Of a DNA stretch of 64,000 nt, positions 33,964 through 42,335 are shown piece after piece. The notes under the pieces are model-generated. The model made no database searches, was not told where the DNA came from, and worked only from the letters and a program-made list of their open reading frames with translations. This DNA is from Streptomyces sp. NBRC 109706 (GTDB lineage Bacteria > Actinomycetota > Actinomycetes > Streptomycetales > Streptomycetaceae). The translations under genes and the position numbers were made by a program. The DNA is taken from the NCBI RefSeq assembly GCF_000974485.1, contig NZ_BBOM01000007.1:310001-374000 (forward strand), given 5' to 3'. Every line of letters starts with the position of its first letter. Position 1 is the stretch's first letter.

Positions 33964-34307
33964 TGGGGCGATCTCCTTCTTCCTCAGCCGCCCGCCGGGG
34001 GACGCGTGGAACTCCGGCTCCGCGAGACTGCACGGACTAGGCGGTACCCTCACGGCCACCCGGGCTGGGTGATCTACCGCGCGAAGGTTCGAGGTGACCC
34101 TAGCGAGATGCCTTTATCCGGTTCAAATCCTGTCGGCCATATTTTACTTACCTCACACTGCCCGTTGTCCGCCGCCCACCGTCCGTAGAAGACAAGCGGG
34201 CAGCAAACCCCGCCAATCGGATGAACCAGCGCAAGGGGGCAGTTGACCCGCTATTCGGCCCTATCGCCCAACGGTGTCCGGCGACGGCGTCCGGCCGATG
34301 ACGTCGG
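33964..34307 (-). promoter_or_regulatory. 344-base leader/promoter region of NlpC/P60 copy 2
   Basis: No gene seen. It is less GC-rich than neighbours in 34100-34160 (ATATTTTACTTACC on the plus strand), the probable promoter for the hydrolase transcribed to the left. Between there and the start codon are about 130 bases of leader. I looked for the conserved ydaO (c-di-AMP) core, common before such genes, and did not find it. Confidence 0.45.
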
Positions 34308-35681
34308 TCACGTCCGGGAGAGCCGGTTGAGGAGCAGGGTGGAGCGGACCGGCCAGGCACCGGACTTGGCCACCCCGTCGGCGACCTCGCGATCCGTCGA
34401 GACCACGACGACCGGACGGCCGGGCGGTTCGGCGCGCACCAGTTGACGGATCAGCTCGTCGGCCGTCTCCCCCGGCCGGCTGAAGAGCACCCGCACCCCG
34501 CGCGGCGGCGTCAGCAGCACCGGCGCGGCGAGTTCGGCGCCGTCGAAGACGCAGGTCATCTCGGCCCCGGTCTGGGCGGCCAACACGGCGAGCCCGCCCA
34601 TCAGTCGCACCCGCTGCTTCTCCAGGGGCATCGTCGGATAACCGGTTTTGGTGACGTTATAGCCGTCCACCACCAGATGGGCCTGGGGCAGCGCCAACAG
34701 CTGGTCCAGCAGCGCCGGATCGTCCCCCGACAGCGCGCGGCGCGCGATGTCCTGCGGCCCCGGCTCGCCAGGGCGCACCGCGTCCACCGTCTGCGCCGGG
34801 CGCAGCCGGGCCGGCGGCAGGGCAAGCTCCCTGCGCAGCCCCTGGGCCGCGTCCAACACCGTGTCCAACAGCAGCCGCAGCCGGGTCTCCTCGATGCCCC
34901 GGCCCTCGCGCACCGACTTCCGGTTGGCCTCCAGGGCCGATTCGGCCTCCGCCAACCTGGCGCGCAGCCGGCGCGCCTCGGCGTCGGCCACCGCCTTGGC
35001 GGAGGCGGCGGCGGCCCGTACCTCGTCCAACTCGGCGCGGGCCTTGCGGGTCGCGGCCTCGCCCCGGCGCACATCGGCCAGCGCGCTGCGCAACTTCCGG
35101 TGCACCGCGTCCGTTTCCCTGCGGGCGCTCTCCAACTCGTGCCGCGACCGCTCCTGTTCGCCCTTGGTGCTCTCCCGGAGCCGCGCCAACTCCTCGCGCA
35201 GCTCGCTCAGTTCACGCTCGCGCTCCTGGCCCGCGCGCTCCTCCTGGGCGCGCTGCGCCTCCTCGCCCGCGGCGGCGACCAGCTTGGTCCAACCCGTCGG
35301 GCGCAGCAGGAAGGCCGCCGCGGCCACCTCGACCGGATCGGCCGCCGGCAGCGGGGCGCCCCGTTCCACGGCGTCCGCCAACTCCGGCTGGACGGCCCGC
35401 TGCACCGCGCCCACCCGATGCCGGAAGAAGGTGTCGCTCTCCAGCGCGGCCGCCATCGCCGAGCCGCCGAACTTCACCCGACGGGAGGGAGTGAAACGGG
35501 CGTACTGCCGCAGGGGCGGAGGGAGATCCGCCAGGGTGAGGCCGTCGAACGCCTCGCCGGCGAGCGCGATGACCCGGCCCCTGACCCGTTCGGGCAGCGG
35601 GCGGTCCAGGGTCTCGGCCGGCTCCGACACTTCGGGCTCGGCCTGTTCCCTGGCCTCCTCACCATCCGAGGGTTCCACCAC
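34308..35681 (-). CDS. NYN-domain (YacP-like) RNA-binding/nuclease protein with coiled coil
   Basis: About 457 residues. N-terminal helical domain (ERVRGRVIALAGEAFDGLTLADLPPPLRQYARF), a central very long charged coiled coil (about 160-285), and a C-terminal PIN-like NYN domain with HLVVDGYNVTKTGYP, CVFDGAE and DELIRQLV...VVVSTDREVADG. The acidic residues expected for metal-dependent RNase activity are present. GTG 35681 or 35678 are both possible; no clear ribosome-binding site. It may belong to RNA processing or decay. Confidence 0.85.
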   Translation of the reverse strand: MVEPSDGEEAREQAEPEVSEPAETLDRPLPERVRGRVIALAGEAFDGLTLADLPPPLRQYARFTPSRRVKFGGSAMAAALESDTFFRHRVGAVQRAVQPELADAVERGAPLPAADPVEVAAAAFLLRPTGWTKLVAAAGEEAQRAQEERAGQERERELSELREELARLRESTKGEQERSRHELESARRETDAVHRKLRSALADVRRGEAATRKARAELDEVRAAAASAKAVADAEARRLRARLAEAESALEANRKSVREGRGIEETRLRLLLDTVLDAAQGLRRELALPPARLRPAQTVDAVRPGEPGPQDIARRALSGDDPALLDQLLALPQAHLVVDGYNVTKTGYPTMPLEKQRVRLMGGLAVLAAQTGAEMTCVFDGAELAAPVLLTPPRGVRVLFSRPGETADELIRQLVRAEPPGRPVVVVSTDREVADGVAKSGAWPVRSTLLLNRLSRT

Positions 35682-35907
35682 CGCTGCACACCATCCATCG
35701 AGTCGAGCGCCGACCTGTCGGCCGGGCACCCCCCGTCACTGCGTATGTCCATCGCCCCGCAGGTTCACCCTACGGCTTGGTACGCCCCACGTCTGCGGGC
35801 CCCGGCCGCTCGGCGCCCCCATGTCGCACTCGGGCTAGGGTGTGCCCTGGTACGAGACCGGCCGACAACACCACCTGACGAGACCGCGCAACAAGAAGGG
35901 GCAAGCC

Positions 35908-36189
35908 GTGATCACTTCGATCGTGCTCATCAAGACCGCCGTGGACCGGGTCCCTGAGGTCGCGGAGCAGATCGCGGCGCTCGAAGGGGTCAGCGAGGTG
36001 TACTCGGTGACCGGCCCGCACGACCTGATCGCGCTGGTGCGGGTGCGGCAGCACGAGGAGCTGGCCGAGGTGATCCCCGCGCGGATCAGCAAGATCCCCG
36101 GTGTGACGTCCACCGAGACCCATATCGCCTTCCGCACCTACTCCCAGCACGATCTGGAGGCCGCGTTCTCCATCGGCCTGGACTCCTAG
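35908..36189 (+). CDS. Stand-alone RAM (Lrp/AsnC effector) domain protein
   Basis: 93 residues consisting only of the ligand-binding/oligomerisation domain of Lrp/AsnC regulators (ITSIVLIKTAVDRVPEVAEQ, VSEVYSVTGPHDLIALVRV, IPGVTSTETHIAF). No DNA-binding HTH is present. GTG 35908 is preceded by AGAAGGGG. Such proteins may bind amino acids and modulate full-length Lrp members. It converges on trpD with a 39-base gap, so a Trp-related ligand is an idea only. Confidence 0.9.
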   Translation: MITSIVLIKTAVDRVPEVAEQIAALEGVSEVYSVTGPHDLIALVRVRQHEELAEVIPARISKIPGVTSTETHIAFRTYSQHDLEAAFSIGLDS

Positions 36190-36228
36190 GCCCGTCACAC
36201 CAGGACGGCGAACGGGCCGCCGCGGTCC

Positions 36229-37311
36229 TCAGCCGGTCGGGCCGCCGTGGTGCCGGGTCGTGGCGACCCAGCGCTCCAGCGCCGCCGCGGCCGCGCCCGA
36301 GTCGATCGACTCGGCGGCGCGGGCCATTCCCTCGGCGATGCGCCGCTCCAGCGGCGCGTCCGCCGCCTCCAACGCCGCGAGCCCGGCGGCCGAGTTGAGC
36401 AGCACCGCGTCCCGCACCGGACCGCGCTCACCGGCCAGCACCTTCCGCGCCACCTCGGCGTTGTAGCCCGGGTCCGCGCCGCGCAGCGCCTCGACGGGCG
36501 CCAGCGCGACGCCCACCGAACGCGGGTCGAAGGACTCCTCGGTGATCTTCCCGTCGCGCACCACCCAGACCGTGGACGTGGCGGTGACGGTCAGCTCGTC
36601 CAGGCCGTCGTCGCCCCGGAAGACCAGCGCCGAACTCCCCCGCTCGGCCAGCACCCCGGCGAGGATCGGCGCCATCCTGGCGTCCGCCACGCCGGTGGCC
36701 TGCGCGGTGACCCTGGCCGGATTGGTCAGCGGGCCGAGGAAGTTGAAGACGGTGGCCACGCCCAGCGCCTTGCGCGCCGCGCCCGCGTGCCGCAGCGCCG
36801 GGTGGAACCGCACCGCGGGACAGAAGGTGATACCCGCCTCGACGGCCACCTCGGCGACCCGCTCGGGCGACAGGTCCAGATTGACGCCGAGCCGTTCCAG
36901 CACATCGGTCGAGCCGCTGGCGCTGGACGCCGCCCGGTTGCCGTGCTTCACCACCCGGGTGCCCGTGCCGGCCACCACGATCGCCGACATGGTCGAGACG
37001 TTCACCGTGCGGGCCCGGTCGCCGCCGGTGCCCACGATGTCGACGGAGGGGCCCGGCACCTCGATCAGGTTGGCGTGCGCGTACATCGCCTCAACCAGGC
37101 CGGTCATCTCCGCGACCGTCTCGCCCTTGGCGCGCAACGCCACCGCGAAGCCGGCGATCTGGGCCTCGCCCGCGTCACCGCTCATGATCCGGTCCATCGC
37201 CCAGGCGGTGTCCTCGCTGGACAGGTCCCGGCCGGCGAGCAGCGTGTTCAGCACGTCCGGCCAGGTGCGCGCCGCCCCGGTGTCGCCTCCGGCGGGGGTC
37301 ACAACGCTCAT
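36229..37311 (-). CDS. trpD: Anthranilate phosphoribosyltransferase
   Basis: A 360-residue enzyme of tryptophan synthesis, joining anthranilate and PRPP. Signature segments are DIVGTGGDRARTVNVST (PRPP/Mg binding), VVKHGNRAASSASGSTDVLE, ITFCPAVRFHPALRHAG, FNFLGPLTNPA and the metal-binding DDGLDELT. ATG 37311 has AGGAG 9 bases upstream; the frame upstream is open but non-coding. It is 17 kb from trpEG, and lies just downstream of the qcr terminator with its own promoter region (37312-37460). Confidence 0.97.
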   Translation of the reverse strand: MSVVTPAGGDTGAARTWPDVLNTLLAGRDLSSEDTAWAMDRIMSGDAGEAQIAGFAVALRAKGETVAEMTGLVEAMYAHANLIEVPGPSVDIVGTGGDRARTVNVSTMSAIVVAGTGTRVVKHGNRAASSASGSTDVLERLGVNLDLSPERVAEVAVEAGITFCPAVRFHPALRHAGAARKALGVATVFNFLGPLTNPARVTAQATGVADARMAPILAGVLAERGSSALVFRGDDGLDELTVTATSTVWVVRDGKITEESFDPRSVGVALAPVEALRGADPGYNAEVARKVLAGERGPVRDAVLLNSAAGLAALEAADAPLERRIAEGMARAAESIDSGAAAAALERWVATTRHHGGPTG

Positions 37312-37460
37312 GGGAATCACTCCTGGCGAGATAGCTGAACGAGACGGTGGGGAAACAGGCGCCCGCGCCCGCCCGGCGGCGGGGGCGGCGGCCCTGGCAC
37401 CGAAGCCTAGCGGCGCGCCCCAATCACGCGGCCACCTGTTCGGTCCTCGGACGTCCCAAA

Positions 37461-37501
37461 CGGCCGTGGCCCCACCCGCGAAACGGGTGGGGCCACGGCC
37501 G
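37461..37501 (-). terminator. Terminator of the ctaE-qcrCAB operon
   Basis: Perfect 18-bp stem (37461-37478 / 37484-37501) with loop CGAAA, 17 bases after the qcrB stop at 37518. Confidence 0.85.
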
Positions 37502-37517
37502 GGTGCGCGGGCGACGG

Positions 37518-39164
37518 TCAGTGGTGGTCGTCGCCGTGTCCCTCGGTGAGCGCCTTGTACTCCTCGGCGCTCGGCTTGTAGATCTGCGCCTGCTCGCCGT
37601 AGAACGCCTTGTTGAGCCTGACCCGCACCCGCTCCACGGGGTTGATCGGACGACGCACCCCGTTCTCGTCGGTCGCGGCGCCCAACTCGGCCGGCTGGTA
37701 CTGCTCGTGCGCGACCAACGTGTACAGCCGGTCCTGCGGCAGCGGCTCGTGCACCTCGATGAACTCGCCGTGCGGCAGCCGCTTGATGATGCCGGACTCC
37801 CGCCCGTGCAGCACCTTCTCCAGGTCCCTGCGCTGCAGTCCGAGGCAGACGCGACGGGTGGCGAAGAAGACCAGCACCGGGAGGACGAAGATGCCGATCC
37901 GGCAGAACCAGGTGATGGCGTTGATCGACAGGTGGAAGTTGACCGCCCACAGGTCGTTGCCGCCGGCCACCATCGCGATGAAGAAGGCCGTCAGCCAGGC
38001 CATGCCGAGCCCGGTCCTGGTCGGGTTGTTCCGGGGCCGCTGCGCGATGTGGTGTTCGCGCTGGTCCTTGGTGACCCACGCCTCGAAGAACGGGTAGAGC
38101 CCGATCACCGCCAGCATGCCGGGGAACACCATCAGCGGCACCAACAGGCCGAAGTTCAGGGTGTATCCGCCGGGGATCACCCACTCCCAGCCCGGCATCA
38201 TCCGGACCAGGCCCTCGGAGAAGCCCAGATACCAGTCCGGTTGCGCGTTGGTGGAGATCTGGTCCGGCCGATAGGGGCCGAGCACCCACACCGGGTTGAT
38301 GGTGACCGTCGCCGCGATCATGGCGATCACGCCGAAGATCATGAACATGAAGCCGCCGGCCTTGGCCATGTAGACCGGCAGGAACGGCATGCCCACCACG
38401 TTGTCGTTGTGCCGCCCGGGGCCGGCGTAGTGCGTGTGCTTGTGGTACACGATCAGGATCAGGTGTCCCACCACCAGCGCCACCATCAGGCCCGGTAGCA
38501 ACAGCACATGCGCGACAAAGAATCTCGGGATGATGTCATGCCCGGGGAACTCGCCGCCGAACAGGAACATCTGGATATAGGTGCCGACCACCGGCACCGC
38601 CAGGATCGCGCCCTCCATGAACCTGATGCCGATGCCGGAGAGCAGGTCGTCGGGGAGCGAGTAGCCGGTGAGTCCGGTGAAGATCGCCAGGACCAGCAGC
38701 AGGAAGCCGAAGACCCAGTTGACCTCGCGCGGCTTGCGGAAGGCGCCGGTGAAGAACACCCGCAGCATGTGCGTGAAGATGCCGACCACGAAGAGCAGCG
38801 CGCCCCAGTGGTGGATCTGACGCACCAGCAGGCCGCCACGCACGTCGAAGCTGATGTCCAGCGTCGACGCGTAGGCCTCCGACATCATCACGCCCTGCAT
38901 GGGCGCGAACGAGCCGGTGTACTCCACCTCGCCCATGCTCGGCACGAAGAACAGCGTCAGATAGACGCCGGACAGCAGGACGATCACAAAGCTGAAGAGC
39001 GCGATCTCACCCAGCAGGAACGACCAGTGGTCGGGGAAGACCTTGCGCATGTTGGCCTTGGCCAGGCCGTAGAGGCCCAGCCGGCCGTCCGCCCAGTCGG
39101 CGAGCTTCTCGCCCGCCGGGGCTTTCCCCCTGGTGCTCTTCCGGGGTTCCGTTGCCGTACTCAT
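37518..39164 (-). CDS. qcrB: Cytochrome bc1 complex, cytochrome b subunit
   Basis: A 548-residue integral membrane protein of the actinobacterial bcc-aa3 supercomplex; it holds two b hemes and the quinol sites. Heme-binding His in RQIHHWGALLFVVGIFTHMLRVFF and in FFVAHVLLLPG...GHLILIVYHKHTH; Qo-site segment VWVLGPYRPDQISTN replaces the usual PEW region. A long cytosolic C-terminal extension (about 430-548) is typical of the group. ATG 39164 overlaps the qcrA stop by 4 bases. Confidence 0.97.
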   Translation of the reverse strand: MSTATEPRKSTRGKAPAGEKLADWADGRLGLYGLAKANMRKVFPDHWSFLLGEIALFSFVIVLLSGVYLTLFFVPSMGEVEYTGSFAPMQGVMMSEAYASTLDISFDVRGGLLVRQIHHWGALLFVVGIFTHMLRVFFTGAFRKPREVNWVFGFLLLVLAIFTGLTGYSLPDDLLSGIGIRFMEGAILAVPVVGTYIQMFLFGGEFPGHDIIPRFFVAHVLLLPGLMVALVVGHLILIVYHKHTHYAGPGRHNDNVVGMPFLPVYMAKAGGFMFMIFGVIAMIAATVTINPVWVLGPYRPDQISTNAQPDWYLGFSEGLVRMMPGWEWVIPGGYTLNFGLLVPLMVFPGMLAVIGLYPFFEAWVTKDQREHHIAQRPRNNPTRTGLGMAWLTAFFIAMVAGGNDLWAVNFHLSINAITWFCRIGIFVLPVLVFFATRRVCLGLQRRDLEKVLHGRESGIIKRLPHGEFIEVHEPLPQDRLYTLVAHEQYQPAELGAATDENGVRRPINPVERVRVRLNKAFYGEQAQIYKPSAEEYKALTEGHGDDHH

Positions 39165-40270
39165 CCGCGCTCCCAGAAGCTCGGGCCGGGGGGCTCCTCG
39201 AAGTCGCCGAGCGCCTGGAGGAAGCCGTCGTCGTTCACCGTGATCCGCAGCTGCGGCAGGGGGTGTCCCGCCGGGCCGAAGAGCACCCGCGCACCGTCCG
39301 AGAGGTCGAAGGTGGACTGGTGACAGGGGCAGAGCGCGTGGTGCGTCTGCTGCTCGTAGAGCGTCGCGGGGCAGCCGATGTGGGTGCAGATCTTGGAGAA
39401 GCAGAGGATGCCCTCGTGCCCCCACTCCGCGGACCGCTCGTCCTTGATGTCCTCGGGTTCGAGCCGGACCAGCATCACCGACGCCTTGGCGATCTGGGCG
39501 TGGAAGTCGTGGTCGTGCCGGTCGAGGTCACTCGGCATCGCCTGGGTGAGCGAGCCCACCGTGATGTCCTCGGGCCGCAGCGGTTCGCCGGTGCTCTCGT
39601 TGACGATCAGCGAGCCGTCCCGCCACTTGGTGTGCCGCAGCTTGTCGCCGGGCAGCGGGCCCAGGTCCCGCAGCAGCACCACGCCGGAGAGCGGCACCAG
39701 CGCCAGCGCGCCGAACAGCGTGTTCCGCACCAGCTTGCGGCGGCCCAGCTGCGACTCCTCGGCGCCCTTCTTGAAGTCCGCGAGGACCCGCTCCTTGACC
39801 TCCGGGGAAGCGGCCACGTCGTGCCGGTCCTCCGAGAGCTCCTCGTCTGACATCAGGGTCCGCGCCCAGTGCACGGCGCCGGCCCCGATACCGAAGAGCG
39901 CGAGGCCCAGCGTCATGCCCAGCGCGAGGTTCAGCGCGCCGATGTGCCCCAACGGCCAGATGTAGACGATCCGGTCGATCGGGATCGTCACATAGGAGAC
40001 GATGAAGCCGATCGTCGCCAGGATGGAGACCGTGAAGAGCAGCGCCACGGTGCGCTCGGAGCGCTTGGCCGCTCGCTCGTCGATGTCCTGCCGCCGGGGT
40101 TCGTGCGGGGGCAGGCCCGGGTCGGCGAACGGATCGTCCGGCACGGCCAGTTCGCCGGGCCGCCGCTCACCCGGGAGGTGATCGTCGGACACGTCTTTTC
40201 GCGTTTCCGTTTCTTTGCGGTCGTGGGGTTCTTTGGGGTCTCTGGAGGTGTCTTGGTCGCGATCGCTCAT
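39161..40270 (-). CDS. qcrA: Cytochrome bc1 complex, Rieske iron-sulfur subunit
   Basis: 369 residues. An acidic N-terminal cytosolic stretch is followed by three transmembrane helices (about 74-95, 102-135 and 185-205), a feature of actinobacterial QcrA. The Rieske [2Fe-2S] domain carries CTHIGC and CPCHQSTF boxes in its last 120 residues. A twin-arginine-like GRRKLVRNTLFG precedes the third helix and fits Tat export of that domain. Coupled by 4-base overlaps to qcrC and qcrB. Confidence 0.97.
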   Translation of the reverse strand: MSDRDQDTSRDPKEPHDRKETETRKDVSDDHLPGERRPGELAVPDDPFADPGLPPHEPRRQDIDERAAKRSERTVALLFTVSILATIGFIVSYVTIPIDRIVYIWPLGHIGALNLALGMTLGLALFGIGAGAVHWARTLMSDEELSEDRHDVAASPEVKERVLADFKKGAEESQLGRRKLVRNTLFGALALVPLSGVVLLRDLGPLPGDKLRHTKWRDGSLIVNESTGEPLRPEDITVGSLTQAMPSDLDRHDHDFHAQIAKASVMLVRLEPEDIKDERSAEWGHEGILCFSKICTHIGCPATLYEQQTHHALCPCHQSTFDLSDGARVLFGPAGHPLPQLRITVNDDGFLQALGDFEEPPGPSFWERG

Positions 40271-41076
40271 GACTTCCTGGCCTTAGCGCTCCTGGCCCCG
40301 ATCCAGACCGTCAGCGAGACCAGCACGCCGATACCGATGGTCCAGGCGAAAAGCCCCTCGCTCACCGGGCCGAAGCCACCGAGCGTGAGCCCACCGGGGT
40401 TGGGGGACTCGGAGGTGTTGACCGCGTCCAGCCAAGCGATGATGTCCCGCTTCGCCTGCTCGGGCAGCACGGTGTCCGGGAAGGAGGGCATGTTCTGCGG
40501 GCCGGTCAGCATGGCCTCGTAGATGTAGATCGGATCCACGTCGCCGAGGTCGGGCGCGAACTTACCGTGGGTCAGGGCGCCGCCCTGGCCGGTGAAGTTG
40601 TGGCACTGCGAGCAGTTGGTGCGGAAGAGCTCGCCGCCGCGGGCCGCGTCGCCTTCCGCGGGGTCGTAGGCCGACGCCTCGGGGATCGCGGGGCCGGGGC
40701 CCAACGAACCGATGTAGGCCGCGAGTTGCTCGATCTCGGCCTGGGTGTAGACCCGCGGCTTCTCGTCGGCCTGCTGCGAGGGCTGTGCCATCGGCATCCG
40801 GCCGGTACCGACCTGGAAGTGGACGGCCGCGGGACCCACACCGACCAGGCTGGGGCCGTCACTACCGCCCTCACCGCCCCGGCCGTGGCAACTGGAGCAG
40901 CCGACCTGGTAGAGCGTCGCACCTTCCTCGATGGCAAGGGACTGGGCCGAGGTCTCGGCCTGTGCCTCGTCCGCTGGCGCGAACGCGGCATACAGCCCCC
41001 CGGTGGCCGCCAGCGCGAGGACGAGGACGACGAGCACCGCCAGTGGATGGCGCCGTCGTGCGGAGAGCTTTTTCAC
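40267..41076 (-). CDS. qcrC: Cytochrome bc1 complex, diheme cytochrome c subunit
   Basis: 269 residues. N-terminal membrane segment (HPLAVLVVLVLALAATGG) serves as signal/anchor; two c-type heme sites VGCSSCHG and TNCSQCHN lie in two cytochrome-c folds, with Met ligands probably in GTGRMPMAQP and GPQNMPSFP; a C-terminal helix (LFAWTIGIGVLVSLTVWIG) anchors it. This diheme subunit replaces soluble cytochrome c in the bcc-aa3 supercomplex. 65 bases after ctaE. Confidence 0.97.
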   Translation of the reverse strand: MKKLSARRRHPLAVLVVLVLALAATGGLYAAFAPADEAQAETSAQSLAIEEGATLYQVGCSSCHGRGGEGGSDGPSLVGVGPAAVHFQVGTGRMPMAQPSQQADEKPRVYTQAEIEQLAAYIGSLGPGPAIPEASAYDPAEGDAARGGELFRTNCSQCHNFTGQGGALTHGKFAPDLGDVDPIYIYEAMLTGPQNMPSFPDTVLPEQAKRDIIAWLDAVNTSESPNPGGLTLGGFGPVSEGLFAWTIGIGVLVSLTVWIGARSAKARKS

Positions 41077-41141
41077 GGATTACCCCGGTGTCAGGATCTT
41101 CTGCGTCGGTGCTTGGGACAAACGCCCGGTGCGGCGATGGG

Positions 41142-41762
41142 CTACTTGATCAGGTAGATCGTGGCGAAGAGGCCGATCCACACGACGTCCACGAAGTGCC
41201 AGTAGTAGGACACCACGATGGCCGTGGTGGCCTGCTCGTGCGTGAACCGCCGGGCGGCGTAGGTCCTGCCGAGTACGAACAGGAAGGCGAACAGCCCGCC
41301 CAGCACATGGAGGCCGTGGAAGCCCGTCGTCAGGTAGAAGGCCGAGCCGTAGGGGCCCGAGGCCAGCGTCACGCCCTCGTGCGCCACCAGCTCCACGTAC
41401 TCGGTGACCTGACCGCCGACAAAGATGGCGCCCATCACGAAGGTGACGATGAACCAGCGGCGGAGCCGCTTCACATCGCCCCGCTCCGCGGCGAACACAC
41501 CGAGTTGGCATGCCACCGAGGAGAGCACCAGGATCGTGGTGTTGGTCAACGAGAACGGCAGGTTGAGCGTGTCCGCGTTCTCCTGCCAGTAATCGCTGCC
41601 CATCACCGACCGCAAGGTGAAGTACATCGCGAAGAGGGCCGCGAAGAACATCAGCTCGGAACTCAGCCAGATGACCGTCCCCACACTGGTGACGTTCGGC
41701 CGGTTGACCGAGGGGATCGCATGCCCGGTGTCTACTGCTGTTGCTGTCGCCACGCCCGTCAT
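41142..41762 (-). CDS. ctaE: Cytochrome c oxidase subunit III
   Basis: 206-residue, five-helix subunit III of aa3 oxidase. It shows VIWLSSELMFFAALFAMYFTLR, TTILVLSSVACQLGVFAAERGD, TTGFHGLHVLGGL and the C-terminal YYWHFVDVVWIGLFATIYLI. ATG 41762 is taken as the start; the ribosome-binding site (GGAAAAG) is moderate and an alternative GTG lies four codons in. First gene of ctaE-qcrC-qcrA-qcrB, an order conserved through the actinobacteria. Confidence 0.96.
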   Translation of the reverse strand: MTGVATATAVDTGHAIPSVNRPNVTSVGTVIWLSSELMFFAALFAMYFTLRSVMGSDYWQENADTLNLPFSLTNTTILVLSSVACQLGVFAAERGDVKRLRRWFIVTFVMGAIFVGGQVTEYVELVAHEGVTLASGPYGSAFYLTTGFHGLHVLGGLFAFLFVLGRTYAARRFTHEQATTAIVVSYYWHFVDVVWIGLFATIYLIK

Positions 41763-41895
41763 TATGTCGGTCGCTTTTCCGGGGGTTGTCTCGGGGGTGG
41801 GGTTCGGTGTGTTGAGGCCCCGTGCCCCTGCCTTAAGTCCCGCCGGACGGAGTAGCATCCGCGCAACGAACAACCACCCAGCGGGCGGAGGAACG

Positions 41896-42297
41896 ATGCA
41901 GCGCAGCGCCACGGTGCTGGTCTACAGCGACGACGTCAACACCAGGGAGCAGGTGCGGCTCGCCGCGGGACGGCGCCCGGCGGCGGATCTGCCGGCCGTC
42001 GAGTACATCGAGTGCGCCACCCTGCCGGCACTGCTGTCCACCCTGGAGGAGGGTGGCGTCGACGTCTGTGTGCTGGACGGGGAGGCGGCCCCGGCCGGCG
42101 GCATGGGGGCCTGCCGGCAGATCAAGGACGAGATCTTCGAGTGCCCCCCGGTGCTCCTGCTGATCGGGCGGGCCCAGGACGCCTGGCTGGCCTCCTGGAG
42201 CCGGGCCGAGGCGGCCGTGGCGCACCCGCTCGACCCGGCGGAGCTGACCGCCGCCCTGACGGGTCTGCTGCGCGAGCGGCTGCCCTCGGCGGCCTGA
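41896..42297 (+). CDS. Atypical response-regulator receiver protein
   Basis: A 133-residue single-domain receiver. It starts MQRSATVLVYSDDVNTREQV (acidic pair at 12-13), has the phosphoacceptor-position Asp in VDVCVLDGEAAP (about D59) but the conserved Lys of the beta5 loop is replaced: VAHPLDPAEL. An insert-like CRQIKDEIFECPPVLLLIGRAQDAWLASW follows. It therefore probably is not switched by normal phosphorylation. Divergent from ctaE (133-base gap) with GGAGGA before ATG, so it may be co-regulated with respiration. No output domain or kinase nearby. Confidence 0.88.
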   Translation: MQRSATVLVYSDDVNTREQVRLAAGRRPAADLPAVEYIECATLPALLSTLEEGGVDVCVLDGEAAPAGGMGACRQIKDEIFECPPVLLLIGRAQDAWLASWSRAEAAVAHPLDPAELTAALTGLLRERLPSAA

Positions 42298-42335
42298 GGG
42301 ACGCGGCCACCGCCCCGAGGCGGCGCGCCCGGGCG

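Noticed and set aside
34120..34155. tRNA T-loop-like sequence CCGGTTCAAATCCTGTCGGCC
   Set aside because: It resembles a tRNA 3' end, but T-stem pairing fails beyond two G-C pairs and no acceptor, D or anticodon arm is found upstream. Could be an att-like relic, but no integrase or second copy is seen.
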